DNA of 64,000 nucleotides, taken from positions 1 to 64,000 of the forward strand of contig JAGALZ010000006.1 of assembly GCA_017848055.1 (NCBI GenBank), in the 5' to 3' direction. The notes below the pieces were generated by a model. That model searched no databases. It worked only from the letters and a program-made list of their open reading frames with translations, and had not been told where the DNA came from. The translations under genes and the position numbers were made by a program. Of this stretch, positions 53,216 through 62,680 are shown one piece after another; within the stretch, counting starts at the first letter, position 1; the number at the start of each line of letters is the position of its first letter. The DNA comes from Oscillospiraceae bacterium (GTDB taxonomy: Bacteria > Bacillota > Clostridia > Oscillospirales > Ruminococcaceae).

Positions 53216-53408
53216 CAGATAGAGGCGCAACAAAGAAAAGTAGCCGTGCAAGGCAAGACCTTATGGTTTATGCAGACATATCCGTGTCATTTGCACTGTG
53301 AAAGGCGATGTTGCCGAAGCCTTAGGAGTACAGGGTTAGCTCCCTTGGCTGGTTGCAGTCTTAACAGGACTGTGATTGTCATCATACAATGTGATGGAGT
53401 GCTATCGG
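53216..53408 (+). ncRNA. Lysine riboswitch
   Basis: P1 closes GATAG (53218-53222) with CTATC (53402-53406). Conserved blocks 'AGAGGCGC', 'AGTAGCCGTGC', 'AGGCGATGTTGCCGAAGCC', 'GGCTGGTTGCAGTC' and 'GATGGAGTGCTATC' match the L-box. It lies directly ahead of asd-dapA-dapB and a terminator, the expected arrangement for lysine-dependent attenuation. Confidence 0.93.
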
Positions 53409-53449
53409 ATTCGATATCAACACTACTTACTATTATATTGTATGATGAG

Positions 53450-53472
53450 CTGGTTTTCAACCAGTTTTTTTA
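53450..53472 (+). terminator. Riboswitch expression-platform terminator
   Basis: CTGGTT-TTC-AACCAG followed by seven Ts, between the aptamer and asd. Confidence 0.9.
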
Positions 53473-53572
53473 TTGTAAAGAAAAATTTTTATGTTTTATA
53501 CAAATTGCCAACTGCACAACCTGCATTTTGTATGTTTTGGCAAGGCGGTAAAACAGCAAAGGAGAAATATTT

Positions 53573-54649
53573 ATGCATTTTAAAGTTGGTATTATCGGTG
53601 CAACAGGTATGGTAGGTCAGCGTTTCGCTTCCCTGCTTGAAAATCACCCTTGGTTCGAGGTTGTATGTCTTGCGGCTTCTTCACGTTCCGCAGGCAAGAC
53701 CTACAAGGAAGTTGTAGGAAACAAGTGGGCTATGGCTACACCAATGCCAAAGGCTCTTGAGGATATGGTTATCCTCGACGCTACAGCTGATATCGAAAAG
53801 ATTTCCGCTATGGTTGACTTTGTGTTCTGCGCTGTTAACATGAAGAAGGACGAAATCAAGGCTCTCGAAGAGGCTTACGCTAAGGCTGAGTGCCCTGTTA
53901 TCTCCAACAACTCGGCTCACAGACACACACCTGACGTTCCGATGGTTGTTCCTGAGATTAACCCTGACCACATCGAGATTATCAAGGCTCAGAGAGAAAG
54001 ACTCGGCACAAAGAGAGGCTTTATCGCTGTTAAGTCAAACTGCTCACTTCAGAGCTATGTTCCTGCACTTCACCCACTCAAGGATTTCGGCATCGAGAGA
54101 GTTCTCGTTTGCACATACCAGGCTATTTCCGGTGCAGGCAAGACATTCGAGACAATGCCTGAAATTTTAGACAACGTTATCCCGTTCATCGGCGGAGAAG
54201 AAGAAAAGTCCGAGCAGGAGCCACTCAAGCTCTGGGGTAAGATTGAGGGCAAGGAAATTGTTCCTGCTACTGCTCCTCTCTTTACTGCTCAGTGCTTCAG
54301 AGTACCTGTTTCCGACGGACACACTGCTGCTGTATTCGTAAAGTTCGAGAACAAGCCTTCCAAGGAAGAAATCCTCAGCCGTTGGAGCAGCTTTGCAGGC
54401 GTTCCTCAGGAGATTTCTCTCCCATCTGCTCCAAAGCAGTTCCTTCACTACTTTGAAGAGGACAATCGTCCACAGGCTAAGCTTGACAGAAGCCTCGAGG
54501 GCGGTATGGCTGTTTCAGTAGGAAGACTCAGAGAGGACAACCAGTACGACTACAAGTTTGTATGTCTTTCACATAACACATTAAGAGGTGCCGCAGGCGG
54601 TGCTGTTCTGCTCGCAGAGCTTCTCGCTGCAAAGGGCTACCTCGACTAA
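53573..54649 (+). CDS. asd: Aspartate-semialdehyde dehydrogenase
   Basis: 358 aa. 'VGIIGATGMVGQRF' is the NADP loop, 'VKSNCSLQSYVPAL' carries the nucleophilic Cys, and 'SGAGKTFETM' plus 'VSDGHTAAVFV' hold the active-site Gln/His-type regions. The length and sequence style are those of the archaeal/fungal-like branch found in some Clostridia. It reduces aspartyl phosphate for lysine, threonine and methionine synthesis. First gene under the lysine riboswitch; AAAGGAG upstream. Confidence 0.95.
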   Translation: MHFKVGIIGATGMVGQRFASLLENHPWFEVVCLAASSRSAGKTYKEVVGNKWAMATPMPKALEDMVILDATADIEKISAMVDFVFCAVNMKKDEIKALEEAYAKAECPVISNNSAHRHTPDVPMVVPEINPDHIEIIKAQRERLGTKRGFIAVKSNCSLQSYVPALHPLKDFGIERVLVCTYQAISGAGKTFETMPEILDNVIPFIGGEEEKSEQEPLKLWGKIEGKEIVPATAPLFTAQCFRVPVSDGHTAAVFVKFENKPSKEEILSRWSSFAGVPQEISLPSAPKQFLHYFEEDNRPQAKLDRSLEGGMAVSVGRLREDNQYDYKFVCLSHNTLRGAAGGAVLLAELLAAKGYLD

Positions 54650-54685
54650 TTCTTTACTTACAACGAAACGAAAGGAGCAATATAT

Positions 54686-55576
54686 ATGAAGAACTGCGTA
54701 TTTACCGGTGCGGCTGTTGCTATCGTTACACCTATGAACGAGGACGGTTCTATCAACTTCGACGCACTCGGAAGACTTATTGATTTCAACATCGACAACG
54801 GCACTGACGCTATCGTTATCTGCGGTACTACCGGAGAAAGCTCCACTATGACTGATGAGGAGCACATCGAGTGCATCAGATACGCTGTTGAAAAGGTTGC
54901 AAAGCGTGTTCCTGTAATTGCAGGTACAGGCTCTAACCACACAGAATATGCTGTGAACCTTTCAAAGAAGGCTCAGGAGCTTGGTGCAGACGCACTTCTC
55001 TGTGTGACTCCTTACTACAACAAGACATCCCAGGCAGGACTTGTTGCTCACTTTACTGCTATTGCAAACGCTGTTACTATTCCGATTATCCTTTACAGCG
55101 TTCCTTCAAGAACAGGTGTGAACATCACTCCTGAAACCTGCGTCGAGCTTTCAAAGATAGAAAATATCGTTGCTATCAAGGAAGCAAGCGGCAACATCAG
55201 CCAGATTGCTAAGATTGCGGCTATGTGCGGCGACGACCTCGCTATTTACAGCGGTAACGATGACCAGATTGTGCCTGTTATGTCACTCGGCGGCAAGGGC
55301 GTTATCTCCGTTCTTTCAAACTGCATGCCGTTTGAAACACACGAAATCTGCCAGCTCTGCTTGGACGGCGATTTCAAGACTGCAAACGAAAAGTTCCTCA
55401 GACTTCTCGATTTTGCAAACACTCTTTTCTGCGATGTAAATCCTATTCCTGTAAAGGAAGCCCTCAACTACATGGGCTTCGAGGCAGGCCCTTGCAGACT
55501 TCCGCTCGTTGAGATGAACGATAAGAACAAGGAGCTTCTCAAGGAATCTATGAGAAAGCTTTCAATTATCAAGTAA
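54686..55576 (+). CDS. dapA: 4-hydroxy-tetrahydrodipicolinate synthase
   Basis: 296 aa TIM barrel. '[16 protein letters not shown]' binds pyruvate, '[10 protein letters not shown]' has the catalytic Tyr, '[11 protein letters not shown]' the conserved Arg, and 'VAIKEASGN' the Schiff-base Lys. It condenses pyruvate with aspartate semialdehyde. Complete; follows asd by 36 nt with GAAAGGAG. Confidence 0.97.
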   Translation: MKNCVFTGAAVAIVTPMNEDGSINFDALGRLIDFNIDNGTDAIVICGTTGESSTMTDEEHIECIRYAVEKVAKRVPVIAGTGSNHTEYAVNLSKKAQELGADALLCVTPYYNKTSQAGLVAHFTAIANAVTIPIILYSVPSRTGVNITPETCVELSKIENIVAIKEASGNISQIAKIAAMCGDDLAIYSGNDDQIVPVMSLGGKGVISVLSNCMPFETHEICQLCLDGDFKTANEKFLRLLDFANTLFCDVNPIPVKEALNYMGFEAGPCRLPLVEMNDKNKELLKESMRKLSIIK

Positions 55577-55600
55577 TCGGCTAAAGAAAGGACGTTTAAA

Positions 55601-56347
55601 ATGACTAGGATTGTTTTATGCGGCGCATACGGCAAGATGGGCAGAGTTTTAGCTTCCATTATCGGGGCAAGAAACGACTGCGAGGTTGTCGGCGGAATCG
55701 ACAAGGGCGTGGGCGAGGCTTCATTCCCTGTTGTTGACGCACCATCCAAGCTTTCTGCAAAGCCCGATGTTATCATCGACTTCTCTCATCCATCGGCTCT
55801 CCCTGAGCTTTTGGAATACTGCCTCACAAACGGTGTCGCTCTCGTTGCGGCTACAACCGGCTACAACGAAGAGGAAATTGCAACCATTAAGGCTGCCGCT
55901 TTGCAGATTCCTGTGTTCTTTACATGGAATATGTCTATCGGTATAAATCTCCTCGTGGAGCTTGCTAAAAAGGCTACCAAAATCCTCGGCGGTCAGTTTG
56001 ATATCGAAATCGTTGAAAAGCACCACAACCAGAAGATTGACGCTCCGAGCGGTACGGCTCTTATGCTCGCTAACGCTATCAATGAGGAGCTTAATAACTC
56101 CTGCCACTACGTCTACGACAGACATTCGGTGCGTGCTAAGCGTTCACCCGACGAAATCGGTATCCACGCTATCAGAGGCGGTACTATCGTCGGCGAGCAC
56201 GATATCATCTTCGCAGGACGTGACGAGGTTATCACACTCTCTCACTCAGCCGCTTCTAAGGAAGTATTTGCTGTCGGTGCTGTAAATGCCGCTGTTTACC
56301 TCTCAGGTAAGCCCGCAGGTATCTACGATATGAAAAATCTTATGTAA
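55601..56347 (+). CDS. dapB: 4-hydroxy-tetrahydrodipicolinate reductase
   Basis: 248 aa. 'LCGAYGKMGRVLASII' is the nucleotide loop; 'IVEKHHNQKIDAPSGTALML' holds the catalytic His/Lys and substrate-binding 'SGTA'; 'GEHDIIFAG' is also typical. It uses NAD(P)H to form tetrahydrodipicolinate for lysine and peptidoglycan. Last gene of the operon; repeat copy D begins 5 nt after its stop. Confidence 0.97.
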   Translation: MTRIVLCGAYGKMGRVLASIIGARNDCEVVGGIDKGVGEASFPVVDAPSKLSAKPDVIIDFSHPSALPELLEYCLTNGVALVAATTGYNEEEIATIKAAALQIPVFFTWNMSIGINLLVELAKKATKILGGQFDIEIVEKHHNQKIDAPSGTALMLANAINEELNNSCHYVYDRHSVRAKRSPDEIGIHAIRGGTIVGEHDIIFAGRDEVITLSHSAASKEVFAVGAVNAAVYLSGKPAGIYDMKNLM

Positions 56348-56351
56348 TCGC

Positions 56352-56656
56352 AAAACCCCGCTATAAGGATAATACCCGAACAGAATTTTACGTGTGTTAT
56401 TGAGGAAAACCCTTTTGAAAAAGGGTTATTCCTCAAACTCCTTTCCTAAAACTTTTATAATTTAATTTCAGCCCCATAGGGTACCTATCGCAATCTTGAG
56501 AATTTTAAAGCTTCTCTTGATGAGTACCCTATGGGGCTGAAATTATATCAAAAGTCTTTGTAAGGGGGCTCGGGGGAGAAACTTTCTTCAGAAAGGTTTC
56601 CCCCGATAAATACATGCAAAGCTCTATACGGGTATTACGCATATGGTGGGGATTTT
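56352..56656 (+). repeat. Large interspersed palindromic element, copy D
   Basis: Core 56398-56608; central stem ATTTCAGCCCCATAGGGTAC (56465-56484) with complement (56524-56543). Outer arms share AATACCCG / CGGGTATT and end in AAAACCCC against GGGGATTTT. It occupies the space between convergent dapB and the rubrerythrin gene. Confidence 0.92.
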
Positions 56657-56667
56657 CAGATTACAAA

Positions 56668-56700
56668 AAAGGGACGCTCAGGTGAGAATGAGCGTCCTTT
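56668..56700. terminator. Terminator between repeat D and rubrerythrin gene
   Basis: AAAGGGACGCTCA / TGAGCGTCCTTT stem with flanking A and T tracts, usable from the minus strand. Confidence 0.85.
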
Positions 56701-56715
56701 AATATTGAAGAAAGA

Positions 56716-57264
56716 TTACTTTGCGAAGTATCTATCGTAAAGTCCCTTGAAGCCGCAGCCGTGTCTAGCTTCGTCCTTAGCCATCTCGTGAACTGTGTCG
56801 TGGATAGCGTCGAGGTTTAATTCCTTAGCTCTTCTTGCGAGCTTCATCTTGCCTTCGCAAGCGCCGTTTTCAGCCATATAGCGAAGCTCGAGGTTCTTCT
56901 TAGTAGAAGGTGTAACAACCTCGCCGAGGAGCTCAGCGAACTTAGCAGCGTGCTCAGCTTCTTCCCATGCAGCCTTTTCGTAGTAGAGGCCTACTTCAGG
57001 GTAACCTTCTCTGTAAGCAACTCTAGCCATAGCGAGGTACATACCAACCTCAGAACATTCGCCGTTGAAGTTCTCCTTGAGAGCGTCGATAACGTCCTGT
57101 GGAGCGCCATCTGCGATACCTACTCTGTGCTCATCAGCCCATGTGAGAGTTGTTGTATCGAGCTTTTCAAACTTTGATGCAGGAGCCTTGCACTGTGGAC
57201 ATGCTTCAGGTGCAGCCTCTCCTTCATAGATATATCCGCAGATTGTACATACAAACTTATTCAT
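56716..57264 (-). CDS. Reverse rubrerythrin (N-terminal rubredoxin, peroxidase)
   Basis: 182 aa from ATG 57264 (GGAGG 9 nt upstream; TTG 57270 is too close). The rubredoxin domain comes first ('[12 protein letters not shown]' and 'EACPQCKAP'), then the ferritin-like di-iron domain with '[20 protein letters not shown]', '[17 protein letters not shown]' and '[17 protein letters not shown]'. This order is the reversed type seen in Clostridia, which reduces hydrogen peroxide and oxygen with NADH-derived electrons. The promoter carries a perfect palindrome. Confidence 0.92.
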   Translation of the reverse strand: MNKFVCTICGYIYEGEAAPEACPQCKAPASKFEKLDTTTLTWADEHRVGIADGAPQDVIDALKENFNGECSEVGMYLAMARVAYREGYPEVGLYYEKAAWEEAEHAAKFAELLGEVVTPSTKKNLELRYMAENGACEGKMKLARRAKELNLDAIHDTVHEMAKDEARHGCGFKGLYDRYFAK

Positions 57265-57317
57265 AATCAAATTCCTCCGTAAACTTTAAATTTTCGGCAT
57301 TCTCTTGCCTTGATTAA

Positions 57318-57346
57318 AGTATACCATAAAGGTATACATTTGTCAA
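57318..57346 (-). promoter_or_regulatory. Rubrerythrin promoter with GTATACC palindrome
   Basis: Minus-strand TTGACA (57346-57341), 17-nt spacer, TATACT (57323-57318). GTATACC-5nt-GGTATAC (57319-57337) covers the -10 and half of the spacer, a strong operator candidate; it does not look like a PerR box. Confidence 0.8.
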
Positions 57347-57353
57347 TAGCTTT

Positions 57354-58064
57354 TTAAAAAATTTTTTCTGCTTTTTCAAAAAGATTTTTTACATCGTTTT
57401 TGTCGGCATTCGGGGTGTCTTTAAGAGGGAAAGAAAGCCCCAGCTGTTCGTATTTTGTGATGCAGGTGTTATGGAAAGGGAGCGGCTCGATTTTCTCGAC
57501 GCAGGGGTGCTTTTCCTTGACAGAGAGGAGCTTTTGGGCATTTTCGGTGTTGTCATTTATTCCCGGGACGATTACTTGCCTAAGCCAGGTGCGTTTATTT
57601 ATTGACTGAAGGTAGGAAAGGAACTCGTCTACCCTGCTTTTTTCCATACCCGAGAAGCTTTTGTAGTCCTCGTCGTTTGTCATTTTATAGTCGAGCAGGA
57701 CGATATCGCAGACTTTGAGAAGCTCCTTCACGCTGTTGCTGAGGACACAGCCGCTTGTATCGAGGCAGGTGGATATGCCCGCTTGTCTGCAAAGCTCGAA
57801 AAGCTCCTTTACAAACTGCGGCTGCATAAGCGGCTCTCCGCCGGAAACGGTAACTCCGCCTTCCTTGCCGAAGTAGTTTTTGTATCTGTGGATTTTCGAA
57901 AAAAGCTCCTCGGGGGTATACTGCACGCCCTTTTCAAACTCCCATGTTTCGGGGTTGTGGCAGCACTTGCAACGCAGCGGACAGCCCTGCATAAACACGA
58001 CGCATCTCACTCCCGGGCCGTCGACTGCACCAAGTGACTGAATGGAGCTTACATATCCTGTCAT
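57354..58064 (-). CDS. pflA: Pyruvate formate-lyase activating enzyme
   Basis: 236 aa radical-SAM enzyme. 'VFMQGCPLRCKCCHNPE' has the CxxxCxxC cluster (near residues 29-36), 'EGGVTVSGGEPLMQP' the SAM-binding GGE, and 'CLDTSGC' and 'LLDYKM' follow. It installs the glycyl radical on PflB in the cytosol. It is encoded about 60 nt after pflB, in the same orientation. Confidence 0.96.
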   Translation of the reverse strand: MTGYVSSIQSLGAVDGPGVRCVVFMQGCPLRCKCCHNPETWEFEKGVQYTPEELFSKIHRYKNYFGKEGGVTVSGGEPLMQPQFVKELFELCRQAGISTCLDTSGCVLSNSVKELLKVCDIVLLDYKMTNDEDYKSFSGMEKSRVDEFLSYLQSINKRTWLRQVIVPGINDNTENAQKLLSVKEKHPCVEKIEPLPFHNTCITKYEQLGLSFPLKDTPNADKNDVKNLFEKAEKIF

Positions 58065-58125
58065 ATTCTTTCCCTCCCTTTTTGAAAATGCGTCCTTGAG
58101 AAATCAAAGACGCATTTTTCTTTTA

Positions 58126-60357
58126 TTACATTGATTCGTGGAAGGTACGCATAATAACTTCCTTCTGCTGTTCTCTGGAGAGCTTGCAGAAGTTTACTGC
58201 ATAACCTGAAACTCTGATTGTGAGGTTCGGGTATGCTTCGGGGTTTTCATACGCCTTTATGAGTGTTTCTCTGTTCATAACGTTGATGTTGATATGGTGA
58301 GCGGCGTTGAGGAAGTAGCCGTCGATGATATCAACGAGGTTGTCCACTCTTTCCTCCTCGCTCTTACCGAGAGAATCGGGAGTAATCGAGAAGGTATTTG
58401 AGATACCGTCCATACAAGACGAGTAAGAAAGCTTTGATACGGAATTGAGCGATGCGAGGGCACCGTTTGTTTCACGGTTGTGCATCGGGTTTGCACCTGG
58501 GGCAAAAGGCTCGCCCTTCTTTCTTCCGTCAGGGGTTGCACCTGTTTTCTTACCGTAAACTACATTAGATGTAATTGTAAGAACGGAGAGTGTATGGATA
58601 GCATTTCTGTAGGCAGGTGTCTTTTTCAGCTCGTCGTGGAAGTCGTGCATAAGGCTCTGGGCAATTTCGTCAACTCTGTCGTCGTCGTTGCCGTACTTAG
58701 GGAAGTCGCCTTCTGTTTCGAAATCTACGATGAGTCCTTCCTCGTTTCTTATAGGCTTTACCTTAGCGTACTTGATAGCTGAGAGTGAGTCAGTAATAAC
58801 CGAGAGGCCTGCTACGCCGAATGCCATAAGTCTTTCGACTCTTGTATCGTGAAGAGCCATCTGTGTTTTCTCATAAGCGTACTTATCGTGCATATAGTGG
58901 ATAACGTTCATGGTATTCACATAGAGGTTGCAAAGCCATGTCTGATAGAGCTTGAAGCGCTCCATAACCTTTGTGTAGTCGAGGTACTCGTCCTGCATAG
59001 GCTCCATCTGAGGGCCGACCTTTGTGCCGAACACGTTATCTGTACCGCCGTTGATTGCAAGAAGGAGAAGCTTTGCAAGGTTAGCTCTTGCGCCGAAGAA
59101 CTGCATCTGCTTGCCTATCTTCATTGCGGATACACAGCAGGCGATTGCGTAGTCGTCGCCGAATCTCGGACGCATAAGGTCGTCGTTTTCGTACTGGATA
59201 GAGTCTGTATCGCAGGAAACCTTAGCGCAGAACTTCTTGAAGCCGTCCGGGAGACGCTTGCTCCAGAGGACGGTAAGGTTCGGCTCAGGAGAGCTTCCCA
59301 ATGTATAGAGGGTGTTGAGCATTCTGAAGCTTGACTTTGTAACGAGGGTTTTATTGTTCTCGCCCATACCGCCGACGCTTTCTGTAATCCACATCGGGTC
59401 GCCGCCGAAAAGCTCGTTATACTCAGGTGTTCTCAAATGTCTTGCCATACGAAGCTTTATTACAAACTGGTCGAAAAGCTCCTGTGCGCCCTTTTCGTCC
59501 AAGATGCCGTTTTTCATATCTCTTTCGATATAGATATCGAAGAATGTGCTTACTCTGCCGAGTGACATTGCGGCACCGTTCTGTTCCTTGTTTGTTGCAA
59601 GGTAAGCAAAATATGTCCACTGCATTGCTTCCTGTGCGGTATTTGCAGGCTGAGAGATATCAAAGCCGTACATCGCTGCCATTTCCTTGAGCTTATTAAG
59701 GAAGGAAATCTGCTCAAAAAGCTCCTCTGTAAGCTTTATGGACTCATTATCCATAAGGCCCTGACCTATCTTCAGCTTATCGAGCTGCTTTTGTTCGATG
59801 AGGTAATCAATACCGTAGAGGGCTACTCGTCTGTAGTCGCCGATGATTCTTCCTCTGCCGTATGCGTCAGGCAGACCTGTAAGAAGTGCACAGTGTCTTG
59901 CCGCCTTCATTTCAGGGGTATAGGCTCTGAACACGCCGTCGTTATGAGTTGTTCTGTATGTAAAGTATTCCTCAATCTTGTCAGAGAGCTTATATCCGTA
60001 AGCACTGCAGGCATCTCTTGCCATTCTGATACCGCCGAACGGGTTTACGCCTCTTTTAAGCGGTGCATCCGTCTGGAGACCTACGATAAGCTCGTTTTCC
60101 TTATCGAGGTAACCCGGCTTATAGTTACAGAGCGAAGATACCGTTGTAACGTCGATATCCAAAACTCCGCCCTTTTCTCTTTCCTGCTTCTGGAGCTCAG
60201 AAAGCTTTGCCATAAGTGAGTTTGTCTTTTCTGTTGCGCCCTCGAGGAAGTCAGCATTTCCTGCGTAGGCTTTATAGTTTGTCTGAATGAAGTTTCTTAC
60301 GTTGATGCCTGTTTTCCAGTTGCCGTCAACGAACCCGTTCCACTGCATAAATTCCAT
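58126..60357 (-). CDS. pflB: Pyruvate formate-lyase (formate C-acetyltransferase)
   Basis: 743 aa from ATG 60357 (CGGAGGAATAACT upstream; an upstream in-frame ATG at 60474 lies in the leader). Active-site '[12 protein letters not shown]' has the Cys-Cys pair, and the glycyl-radical loop is '[12 protein letters not shown]' near the C-terminus. It cleaves pyruvate with CoA to acetyl-CoA and formate under anaerobiosis. Paired with pflA. Confidence 0.97.
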   Translation of the reverse strand: MEFMQWNGFVDGNWKTGINVRNFIQTNYKAYAGNADFLEGATEKTNSLMAKLSELQKQEREKGGVLDIDVTTVSSLCNYKPGYLDKENELIVGLQTDAPLKRGVNPFGGIRMARDACSAYGYKLSDKIEEYFTYRTTHNDGVFRAYTPEMKAARHCALLTGLPDAYGRGRIIGDYRRVALYGIDYLIEQKQLDKLKIGQGLMDNESIKLTEELFEQISFLNKLKEMAAMYGFDISQPANTAQEAMQWTYFAYLATNKEQNGAAMSLGRVSTFFDIYIERDMKNGILDEKGAQELFDQFVIKLRMARHLRTPEYNELFGGDPMWITESVGGMGENNKTLVTKSSFRMLNTLYTLGSSPEPNLTVLWSKRLPDGFKKFCAKVSCDTDSIQYENDDLMRPRFGDDYAIACCVSAMKIGKQMQFFGARANLAKLLLLAINGGTDNVFGTKVGPQMEPMQDEYLDYTKVMERFKLYQTWLCNLYVNTMNVIHYMHDKYAYEKTQMALHDTRVERLMAFGVAGLSVITDSLSAIKYAKVKPIRNEEGLIVDFETEGDFPKYGNDDDRVDEIAQSLMHDFHDELKKTPAYRNAIHTLSVLTITSNVVYGKKTGATPDGRKKGEPFAPGANPMHNRETNGALASLNSVSKLSYSSCMDGISNTFSITPDSLGKSEEERVDNLVDIIDGYFLNAAHHININVMNRETLIKAYENPEAYPNLTIRVSGYAVNFCKLSREQQKEVIMRTFHESM

Positions 60358-60500
60358 AGTTATTCCTCCGTTTTCACTTTGGTGTGTTAATAAACATAAA
60401 AGGGCAACCCTTACAGAAAGAGCTGCCCAGACGGTCGGCATATTACAAATCAAATTCGCACTGTGTCTATTCACATTCCGTCAGCGTCTTTGACCGTAAT
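60358..60500 (-). ncRNA. pflB leader with stem-loop
   Basis: The leader between promoter and pflB is about 140 nt. GGGCA(GC) and TGCCC pair across about 60399-60427 (minus-strand GGGCAGC...GTTGCCC). Structure may tune translation; no named family is recognised. Confidence 0.35.
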
Positions 60501-60503
60501 TTA

Positions 60504-60532
60504 ACTATAACATATCGGAAAGCTTTTGTCAA
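60504..60532 (-). promoter_or_regulatory. Promoter for pflB-pflA
   Basis: Minus-strand TTGACA (60532-60527), 17-nt spacer, TATAGT (60509-60504). Confidence 0.8.
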
Positions 60533-60597
60533 GCAACACTAAAACACAATATATTGTTGCTCTGTCCCCGAATTTAAGCTACTTTGCACAATTTGTA

Positions 60598-61227
60598 TTA
60601 GAGCTTTGAATATCCGTAGCTGTTTATGAGCGCATCTACCTTCACGCCGTTTTTGCACATAGGACACTCCTGTGCGGCATAGTTCTCGTACTGTGGCAGG
60701 TCGGCAGGTGTGAAGATTGAGTTAACCTTTACGCCGTGTGCTTCGCTTATTGCGCTGAAGATAGCGGCAATTCCTGCAAGCTGTCCGTTATAATATCTGA
60801 GGCAGTCGAGGGTTCTTGCGATTGTTTTACCTGTTGAAGCAGAGGAAACAAGCACTACTACCTGCTTACCCCATATAAGCTTCTGTGTATTGTCACGGAA
60901 AATAAGCTGGCTATTTGCGTTAAGCTCAGGAGTTACGACCTTGATATCTGTTGCGTTATTGATTCCTGAGGTTGCAAGCTCTCTTGCTAAAAATGCGCCT
61001 AAAACCTCTGTTCCCTCAAGGCAGATGATTGTCTCGATATGTGTTGAGGAATAAGCTGCAGCGAGCTCCTCTGCGGCTTCTTTTGCCATCTTGGAGCTTG
61101 TCTTTATAGATGTCATATCGACATAATAATTAACGTGTGAGTGATTGGTTGCAAAGTGGCCGGGAATGATTCCGATACGGATATACTTGTTCTTTCTCGA
61201 CTTGATTTCCTGCATTCTGTTTTCCAT
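60598..61227 (-). CDS. Phosphoribosyltransferase-like protein (orotate PRTase fold)
   Basis: 209 aa from ATG 61227 behind GAGGGGG; the frame upstream to 61605 runs through the promoter and the divergent rmuC gene and is not used. 'TIICLEGTEVLGAFLARELA' is a typical first motif, and 'GKQVVVLVSSASTGKTIARTLDCL' corresponds to the PRPP loop, where the usual acidic pair (as in DDVVTTG) is replaced by S-S. The C-terminal 'CPMCKNGVKVD' is shared with orotate PRTase-like proteins. It probably acts in pyrimidine salvage or regulation, but altered PRPP residues leave activity uncertain. Confidence 0.7.
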   Translation of the reverse strand: MENRMQEIKSRKNKYIRIGIIPGHFATNHSHVNYYVDMTSIKTSSKMAKEAAEELAAAYSSTHIETIICLEGTEVLGAFLARELATSGINNATDIKVVTPELNANSQLIFRDNTQKLIWGKQVVVLVSSASTGKTIARTLDCLRYYNGQLAGIAAIFSAISEAHGVKVNSIFTPADLPQYENYAAQECPMCKNGVKVDALINSYGYSKL

Positions 61228-61264
61228 ATAATAAATCCCCCTCATTAGGTTTTGATGTAAAACA

Positions 61265-61293
61265 AGTATATCATTTGACACTGTTTTTTGCAA
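61265..61293 (-). promoter_or_regulatory. Promoter for the phosphoribosyltransferase-like gene
   Basis: Minus-strand TTGCAA (61293-61288), 17-nt spacer, TATACT (61270-61265). Confidence 0.65.
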
Positions 61294-61350
61294 TATACAT
61301 TTAAAACAAATTTGAGGGGAGTTTTTTGTACTAATAACCGACAATTTTGT

Positions 61351-61379
61351 TTGACAGCGTACAGCCATTGGGGTATAAT
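61351..61379 (+). promoter_or_regulatory. Consensus promoter for rmuC
   Basis: TTGACA (61351-61356), 17-nt spacer, TATAAT (61374-61379), 30 nt before the start; divergent from the previous promoter. Confidence 0.88.
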
Positions 61380-61408
61380 ACTTATAGATAAAAAAACGGG
61401 AGGCGACT

Positions 61409-62665
61409 ATGGAAACTTTTGAAATAATCCTGCTTGCGGTTCTGTTGGTTATTGTAATAATCGACACTGTTCTGCTACTGCGTTTTAGCGCCAAAGACAA
61501 GCAGGACGACAGCGGCGAGCTTTTGGCACTTATTGAGGAAAACAACAAGCGGCTTTCGGGCGAAATCACCTCGGTGGGAGCTTCAGTAAAGCTTCTGAAC
61601 GACATTCTTTCGCAGAATCAGCGTGATATGAACCAGGCGACGCTCTCACAGCTAAGACAGCTTGAGGAGCGATTCAAGACGCTTGAAACAACAAACGAGC
61701 AGAAGCTTACGGCTATGCGTGAGGCAATAACTACACACCTTACTGCGATGAGCGATTCTAACAATCACCGTCTAGAGGAGATACGCAAGACGGTTGACGA
61801 GAAGCTTCAGGAGAGCATTGAGGAGAGAATGAACCGCAGCTTCAGGCGAGTTTCGGAGAGTCTGGAAGAGGTTTACAAGGGCATAGGCGAGATGAAGACT
61901 CTCGCTTCCGATGTAGGCTCGCTCAAGAAGGTTCTTTCAAATGTCAAGACGAGGGGCATTATGGGCGAGATACAGCTTGGCGCTATACTTTCCGAGATTT
62001 TAGCACCTGAGCAGTACGACACGGATATTGCGACAATTCCGCAGAGCCAAAACCGTGTTGAGTATGCGATAAAGCTCCCGGGCGATGATGGCGGACACGT
62101 TTATCTGCCTGTTGACTCGAAGTTCCCTGCCGACTGCTATCTTGCACTTCAGGAAGCACAGGAATCCGGCAACCGTGAGGCGATTGATGCCGCCGCATCA
62201 GTACTCATTTCGAGAATAAAGAGCTTTGCAAAGGACATAAAGACAAAATACGTTGAGGTGCCTTACACTACGAGCTTTGCGATAATGTTCCTGCCGTTCG
62301 AGGGGCTTTACTCGGAGGTCGTGAGCCGTGGACTTGTGGAAATTCTGCAGCGTGATTACAGCGTAAACATTGCGGGGCCATCGACTATGGCGGCACTTTT
62401 AAATTCCTTGCAGATGGGCTTCAAGACGCTTGCTATCCAGAAGCGTTCTGACGAGGTATGGCAGGTGCTTTCGGCTGTAAAGAGCGAATTTGAAAAATTC
62501 GAGGAAGTCCTCGCAAGTGCGCAGAAGCACATTGACCTTGTCGGCAAGGACATCGACAAGCTTGTAGGTGTACGCACGAGGGCAATCCACCGCAGACTCC
62601 GTGACGTGCAGAGTCTTGAAAGTGACGAGCAGGCAAAGAAGCTTCTTGATTACACGGATATATAA
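61409..62665 (+). CDS. rmuC: DNA recombination protein RmuC
   Basis: 418 aa. One N-terminal membrane helix (about 5-25) is followed by a coiled coil (about 35-165) and the nuclease-like core: 'VKTRGIMGEIQLGAIL', 'VYLPVDSKFPADCY', 'YTTSFAIMFLPFEGLYSEV' and 'INIAGPSTMAALLNSLQMGF'-like 'VNIAGPSTMAALLNSLQ'. RmuC limits inversion between repeats and has a restriction-nuclease-like fold. Start behind GGGAGG. The CapA-like gene follows 15 nt later. Confidence 0.95.
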   Translation: METFEIILLAVLLVIVIIDTVLLLRFSAKDKQDDSGELLALIEENNKRLSGEITSVGASVKLLNDILSQNQRDMNQATLSQLRQLEERFKTLETTNEQKLTAMREAITTHLTAMSDSNNHRLEEIRKTVDEKLQESIEERMNRSFRRVSESLEEVYKGIGEMKTLASDVGSLKKVLSNVKTRGIMGEIQLGAILSEILAPEQYDTDIATIPQSQNRVEYAIKLPGDDGGHVYLPVDSKFPADCYLALQEAQESGNREAIDAAASVLISRIKSFAKDIKTKYVEVPYTTSFAIMFLPFEGLYSEVVSRGLVEILQRDYSVNIAGPSTMAALLNSLQMGFKTLAIQKRSDEVWQVLSAVKSEFEKFEEVLASAQKHIDLVGKDIDKLVGVRTRAIHRRLRDVQSLESDEQAKKLLDYTDI

Positions 62666-62680
62666 CAAAGGAATGATTTT

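Noticed and set aside
61228..61605. N-terminal extension of the phosphoribosyltransferase-like gene up to 61605
   Set aside because: The extension crosses two promoters and the start of rmuC; a ribosome site directly supports ATG 61227.
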